Assembly (NCBI RefSeq): GCF_018131185.1
Contig: NZ_JAFCJE010000005.1
Location: 310,001 to 374,000 of the forward strand
Reading direction: 5' to 3'
DNA from: Bradyrhizobium diazoefficiens
GTDB taxonomy: Bacteria; Pseudomonadota; Alphaproteobacteria; Rhizobiales; Xanthobacteraceae
DNA: 64,000 nucleotides
Below, piece after piece: positions 60,519 to 64,000 of this stretch (positions are counted from its first letter, which is position 1; each line of letters begins with the position of its first letter). The translations under genes and the position numbers were made by a program. The notes under the pieces are model-generated. The model ran no database searches and was not told the DNA's origin. It worked only from the letters and a program-made list of their open reading frames with translations.

Positions 60519-62318
60519 GTGACCACAGCGATCAACATCAATGCCTATAGCGACGCGCTGGTGGTGCTCGGTACCGCCGGCGTCGTGGTGCCGATCGTCC
60601 GCCATTGGGGCATCAATTCCGTGCTGGGCTATCTCGGTGCGGGCGCCATCCTCGGTCCGCTCGGGCTGGGTTCGCTCGTTCGCGAAGTCCCGTTCCTGTA
60701 CTGGTTCACGGTGACGGACGCGCAGAACGTCGAGGGGATCGCCAATCTGGGCATCGTGTTCCTGCTCTTCCTGATCGGGCTCGAGCTGTCTTTCCGGCGG
60801 CTGGTCACGATGCGACGCCTGGTGTTCGGGCTTGGCGGCCTGCAGGTCCTTCTGACCTCAGCCATCATTTTCGGCGTGGCGCTTCTCGCCGGGCAGGGCT
60901 CCGATACGGCCGTGATCCTCGGCGCGAGCCTTGCGCTGTCCTCGACGGCGATCGTGCTCGAGCTTCTGTCCAGCGAGAGGCGCCTTGCGACCACGGCCGG
61001 TCGCGCCAGCTTCTCGGTGCTGCTGGCCCAGGACCTCGCCGTGGTCCCCATTCTGGTTTTCGTCTCGGTGCTCGGGGCGGACAGCGGCGGCTCGGTCCTG
61101 ACTCACATTTCCAGTGCTGTCCTGAAGGCCGCACTGGCGGTCGCTTTTCTCACTCTGGTCGGGCGGCTGCTGATGCGTCCGCTGTTCCAGATGGTTGCAG
61201 GCACCCATTCGACGGAGTTGTTCGTCGCCGCGACCTTGTTCGTGATCGTCGGCGCGGGGCTTGCCGCGCACCAGGCCGGCCTCTCGATGGCGCTCGGGGC
61301 ATTCGTTGCGGGGCTGATGCTGGCGGAAACGGAGTATGGCAAGGCCATCGAGGCCACCGTCGAGCCGTTCAAGGGCCTGCTGCTCGGCATCTTCTTCTTC
61401 ACCGTCGGGATGGCCATCGACTTCCGCGTGTTCATGCGCGAGCCCGGTTGGCTGCTGGCTGCCGTCATCGGCATTGTCGCCGGCAAGGCGATCGTGCTCA
61501 TCCTCCTCGGCCGTCTCTTCAGGCTCTCCTGGCCCGCGGCGATCGAAATCGGCTTCCTGCTGGGTCCCGTCGGCGAATTCGCTTTCGTCAGCATCGGAAT
61601 GGCGGTGGCCGGCGGTCTGATCGAGCCTCGCGTGTCGAGCTTTGCCGTCGCCGTCACCGCCGTGACGATGGCGTTGACGCCGCTTCTGAGCATGCTCGGA
61701 CGACGATTGGCCGCAAAGCTGGGTCCCGAGCGCTCGCCTGATCCCGAGCTGTCGGTTCGGCCGCCCGGCGACCAGGCGCAGGCGATCGTGATCGGCTACG
61801 GCCGCGTCGGAAAGGTCGTCTGCTCGCTGCTCACCGGCCATGGCCTGAACTACATCGCGGTCGATCACGAGGCCGTTGCCGTGGCGCGCGACCGCCGCGA
61901 TGGTCACAAGGTCTATTTTGGCGACGCGACGGAGCCGGGCTTCCTCGAAGCTTGCGGCCTGATGCAGACGACCGGTGTGATCATCACCATCCAGTCGCGG
62001 CCGGCGATCGATGCCGTCGTCGAGCGGATTCGCGCGGCGCGCCCGGATGTGCTGATCGTTTCACGCGCGCGGGACGCCGATCACGCCCGCCACCTCTATG
62101 CGATCGGCGCAACCGACGCGGTGCCCGAAACCATCGAGGCAAGCCTGCAGCTTTCCGAAGCGGCCCTGGTCGGTCTCGGCGTTGCGGTCGGGCATGCCAT
62201 CGCCTCGGTGCACGAGAAGCGGGACGAATTCCGGCTGACGCTGCAGCGGGCCGCCCGCATTGCCGGACAGGAGAAACCTCGTCCGCTCGATCTCACCGGG
62301 CGCCGGTCCCCGCAATAG
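60519..62318 (+). CDS. Kef-type cation:proton antiporter (CPA2) with RCK/TrkA-N domain
   Basis: 599-aa inner-membrane protein. About 12-13 helices cover residues ~10-390 (LGYLGAGAILGPLGLG, FLLFLIGLELSFRRL, LAQDLAVVPILVFVSVL). A cytosolic Rossmann domain (about 420-540) begins AIVIGYGRVGKVVC and binds NAD(H). The set matches KefB/KefC and YbaL. It probably exports K+ for protons under electrophile or pH stress. GTG at 60519 is chosen because AAGGG lies 5 nt upstream; the frame runs open from 60417. Confidence 0.9.
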   Translation: MTTAININAYSDALVVLGTAGVVVPIVRHWGINSVLGYLGAGAILGPLGLGSLVREVPFLYWFTVTDAQNVEGIANLGIVFLLFLIGLELSFRRLVTMRRLVFGLGGLQVLLTSAIIFGVALLAGQGSDTAVILGASLALSSTAIVLELLSSERRLATTAGRASFSVLLAQDLAVVPILVFVSVLGADSGGSVLTHISSAVLKAALAVAFLTLVGRLLMRPLFQMVAGTHSTELFVAATLFVIVGAGLAAHQAGLSMALGAFVAGLMLAETEYGKAIEATVEPFKGLLLGIFFFTVGMAIDFRVFMREPGWLLAAVIGIVAGKAIVLILLGRLFRLSWPAAIEIGFLLGPVGEFAFVSIGMAVAGGLIEPRVSSFAVAVTAVTMALTPLLSMLGRRLAAKLGPERSPDPELSVRPPGDQAQAIVIGYGRVGKVVCSLLTGHGLNYIAVDHEAVAVARDRRDGHKVYFGDATEPGFLEACGLMQTTGVIITIQSRPAIDAVVERIRAARPDVLIVSRARDADHARHLYAIGATDAVPETIEASLQLSEAALVGLGVAVGHAIASVHEKRDEFRLTLQRAARIAGQEKPRPLDLTGRRSPQ

Positions 62319-62371
62319 CCGGCTCTCCCGTGATCTGGCAAAACCTGCCGGCGCGAACTACATCATATCCC

Positions 62372-63193
62372 ATGACCAACGCTCCGCTGGCAAACCCTCC
62401 GCTCCAGGATTTCATCGGCCGCCACGAAAATCTGTTCGTGCTGACCGGCGCCGGCTGCAGCACCAATTCGGGCATTCCCGATTATCGCGATGGAAACGGC
62501 AACTGGAAGCGGTCCCAGCCGGTCAATTTTCAGGCCTTCATCTCGGACGAGCATACGCGCCGGCGCTATTGGGCGCGCAGCCTGATCGGCTGGCGGCGGT
62601 TCGGCCAGGCGCGGCCGAACGATGCGCATCGCGCGCTGGCCCGGCTCGAGGCGAACGGGCGGTGCGGGATGCTGCTGACCCAGAACGTCGACCGGCTGCA
62701 TCAGTCCGCCGGCCACCGTCAGGTGATCGACCTGCATGGCCGGCTCGATCTGGTCCGCTGCATGCGCTGCGAAGCGAAGATGCCGCGCGAGGAATTTCAG
62801 CATGCGCTTGGCCACGCCAATGCGGCGTGGTTGAAGCTCGATGCCGCCGATGCACCGGATGGCGACGCCGATCTCGAGCACGAGGATTTTTCGTCGTTCG
62901 AAGTGCCTCCTTGCGAGGCCTGTGGCGGCATCCTCAAGCCCGACGTCGTGTTCTTCGGCGAGAACGTCCCGCGCGACATCGTCGCTACGGCGCACGACCA
63001 TCTGGCGCAGGCCGACGCGATGCTCGTCGTCGGTTCGTCATTGATGGTCTATTCGGGATTCCGCTTCGTGCAGGCGGCTGCGAAACGGCAGATCCCGATC
63101 GCGGCGGTCAATCTCGGACGCACGCGCGCCGACGATCTCCTGACGTTGAAGGTCGAAGAGCGCTGCGAAGCGGCGCTTGCATTCCTGCTCTGA
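62372..63193 (+). CDS. NAD-dependent protein deacylase, sirtuin (Sir2)
   Basis: 273-aa sirtuin. NAD-binding GAGCSTNSGIPDYRD, TQNVDRLHQSAG (catalytic region), HGRLD, and zinc cysteines CMRC and CEACGG are present, with KPDVVFFGENVP and GSSLMVYSG following. Removes acyl groups from lysines at the cost of NAD. The start at 62372 follows a weak ribosome-binding site 53 nt after the Kef-type gene; the earlier frame overlaps that gene. Confidence 0.92.
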   Translation: MTNAPLANPPLQDFIGRHENLFVLTGAGCSTNSGIPDYRDGNGNWKRSQPVNFQAFISDEHTRRRYWARSLIGWRRFGQARPNDAHRALARLEANGRCGMLLTQNVDRLHQSAGHRQVIDLHGRLDLVRCMRCEAKMPREEFQHALGHANAAWLKLDAADAPDGDADLEHEDFSSFEVPPCEACGGILKPDVVFFGENVPRDIVATAHDHLAQADAMLVVGSSLMVYSGFRFVQAAAKRQIPIAAVNLGRTRADDLLTLKVEERCEAALAFLL

Positions 63194-63334
63194 TCGCACC
63201 GGCGGCGAACACGCCTTGCCTATTGCATAGGTGCCAAGCAGAATAGCCGGGCGCGGCGTTGTCCTCGTCGTCCATGGCATGGAAATTGCTGCGCTTTCGA
63301 CCTCAGTCTCGACGATCAGCACGGAGAATTTGGA

Positions 63335-64000
63335 ATGCTTGAGGGAGCCGAGGTACGGCTTGCCGTGGATATCGGTGGCACGTTCACCGACATCGTGCTG
63401 GACGTGGGCGAGATACGGAAGACGCGCAAGCTGCTGACCACGCCGCAGCGGCCCGAACAGGCAGTTCTGGACGGCATGCGCCTCATTCTCACTGACGCGC
63501 GCGCGCATATCAGCGACATCGACGTCTTCATTCACGGCACCACGCTCGCCACCAACGCCATCATCGAGCGCCGCGGCGCGAAAACCGCGCTGATCGCGAC
63601 CGAAGGCTTTCGCGACGTGCTCGATATCGGCACCGAGAGCCGCTACGATCAGTACGATCTCGGCATCGACAAGCCGAGGCCCCTGGCGCCGCGCAGCCTG
63701 CGTTTCACCGTGCCCGAGCGCGTCGACGCCCACGGCGTCGTCCGCCTCGCGCTCGACGAAACTTCGGTGCGCGCACTCGCGCCGAAATTGCGTGAGCTGG
63801 GCGTCGAGAGCGTCGCCATCGCCTTTCTGCACTCCTATGCCAATCCCGAGCATGAGCGACGAGCGGCCGCGATCTTGGCAGAGGAGATGCCCGGCATCTC
63901 CGTGACCGTGTCCTCCGCCGTGTGTCCCGAGATCCGCGAGTATGAGCGCACATCGACAGCGGTCGCCAACGCCTATGTGCAACCGCTGATCGACGGCTAT
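63335..64000 (+). CDS. hydantoinase A / N-methylhydantoinase A family protein (partial)
   Basis: The first 222 codons of a gene cut by the window edge. LAVDIGGTFTDIVLDVG is the ASKHA-type ATP-binding start of hydantoinase/oxoprolinase subunit A, and FIHGTTLATNAIIERRGAKTALI and ERTSTAVANAYVQPLI are further family motifs. GGA lies just upstream of the ATG. These enzymes open hydantoins or 5-oxoproline with ATP; a B subunit usually follows beyond the window. Confidence 0.93.
   Translation, partial: MLEGAEVRLAVDIGGTFTDIVLDVGEIRKTRKLLTTPQRPEQAVLDGMRLILTDARAHISDIDVFIHGTTLATNAIIERRGAKTALIATEGFRDVLDIGTESRYDQYDLGIDKPRPLAPRSLRFTVPERVDAHGVVRLALDETSVRALAPKLRELGVESVAIAFLHSYANPEHERRAAAILAEEMPGISVTVSSAVCPEIREYERTSTAVANAYVQPLIDGY

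Noticed and set aside
1..64000. CRISPR arrays, insertion-sequence transposases, prophage genes or restriction-modification genes
   Set aside because: None seen: no regularly spaced direct repeats, no transposase or integrase motifs among the credible genes, and gene content is mostly metabolic and housekeeping.

Overview
The window is GC-rich chromosomal DNA from an alphaproteobacterium, most likely Bradyrhizobium or a close relative. Signs of this are an RcdA/DUF1465 protein, a DUF4164-zapA-6S RNA-formyltetrahydrofolate cyclo-ligase block, a class I/class II aldolase-pgk-gap-tkt run, a zinc-free L31 gene, and several families of GC-rich palindromic intergenic repeats of the kind common in Bradyrhizobium. 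There is no tRNA, rRNA, CRISPR array, prophage or intact insertion sequence. The only gene cut by the window is a hydantoinase-type gene at the right edge.

Layout. 0-15 kb: a candidate small RNA with a strong terminator, rcdA, rpmE, an ABC exporter, a GNAT acetyltransferase, an OmpA/MotB-like plus MotA/TolQ-like pair, a cyclopropane-fatty-acid-synthase-like methyltransferase, a 901-aa autotransporter and an RND efflux pair. 14.7-24.3 kb, all minus strand: tkt, gap, pgk, class II aldolase, class I aldolase, a thiE-like gene, a Sel1-repeat protein and an inositol monophosphatase. This is a central sugar-phosphate cluster in which related GTCATTCCGGGG palindromes sit in two of the gaps, with a third just beyond the end. 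24.7-27.4 kb: DUF4164, zapA, 6S RNA, the cyclo-ligase and a YmdB-type phosphodiesterase. 27.5-34.5 kb: an accessory patch with two exported small enzymes (a monooxygenase-like and a Tat-type VOC protein), an SDR, a large winged-helix/STAND-ATPase regulator with no normal start codon for its full DNA-binding domain, and a D-threonine-aldolase-type enzyme. 34.8-38.1 kb: two soluble chemoreceptor-like proteins sharing an unusual C-terminal domain, one with a PilZ-like insert. 38.3-44.4 kb: yebC, ruvC-ruvA-ruvB, a duplicated-domain protein, a Tat-exported phosphoesterase, ybgC and an NTF2-like protein.

44.6-54.7 kb is the most coherent catabolic locus: a class I glutamine amidotransferase and a LysR regulator face a long operon. 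The operon encodes a polyamine-type ABC importer (binding protein, ATPase, two permeases), a DAO-type flavoprotein, a small [2Fe-2S] protein, an FAD/NAD oxidoreductase with a Bfd-like tail, a second DAO-type flavoprotein and RidA. Several of its genes overlap by 4 nt. The set looks like uptake plus membrane-linked oxidation of an imino/amino acid, opine or polyamine derivative, with RidA removing the reactive imine product. 54.8-64 kb: an ABC-F ATPase with a possible attenuating leader, dctA, an NCS2 nucleobase permease, an SDR, a Kef-type antiporter, a sirtuin and the start of a hydantoinase A gene.

Functions come from motif reading and family knowledge; no search was run. Starts were chosen from ribosome-binding sites, overlaps and family lengths, and alternatives are stated.
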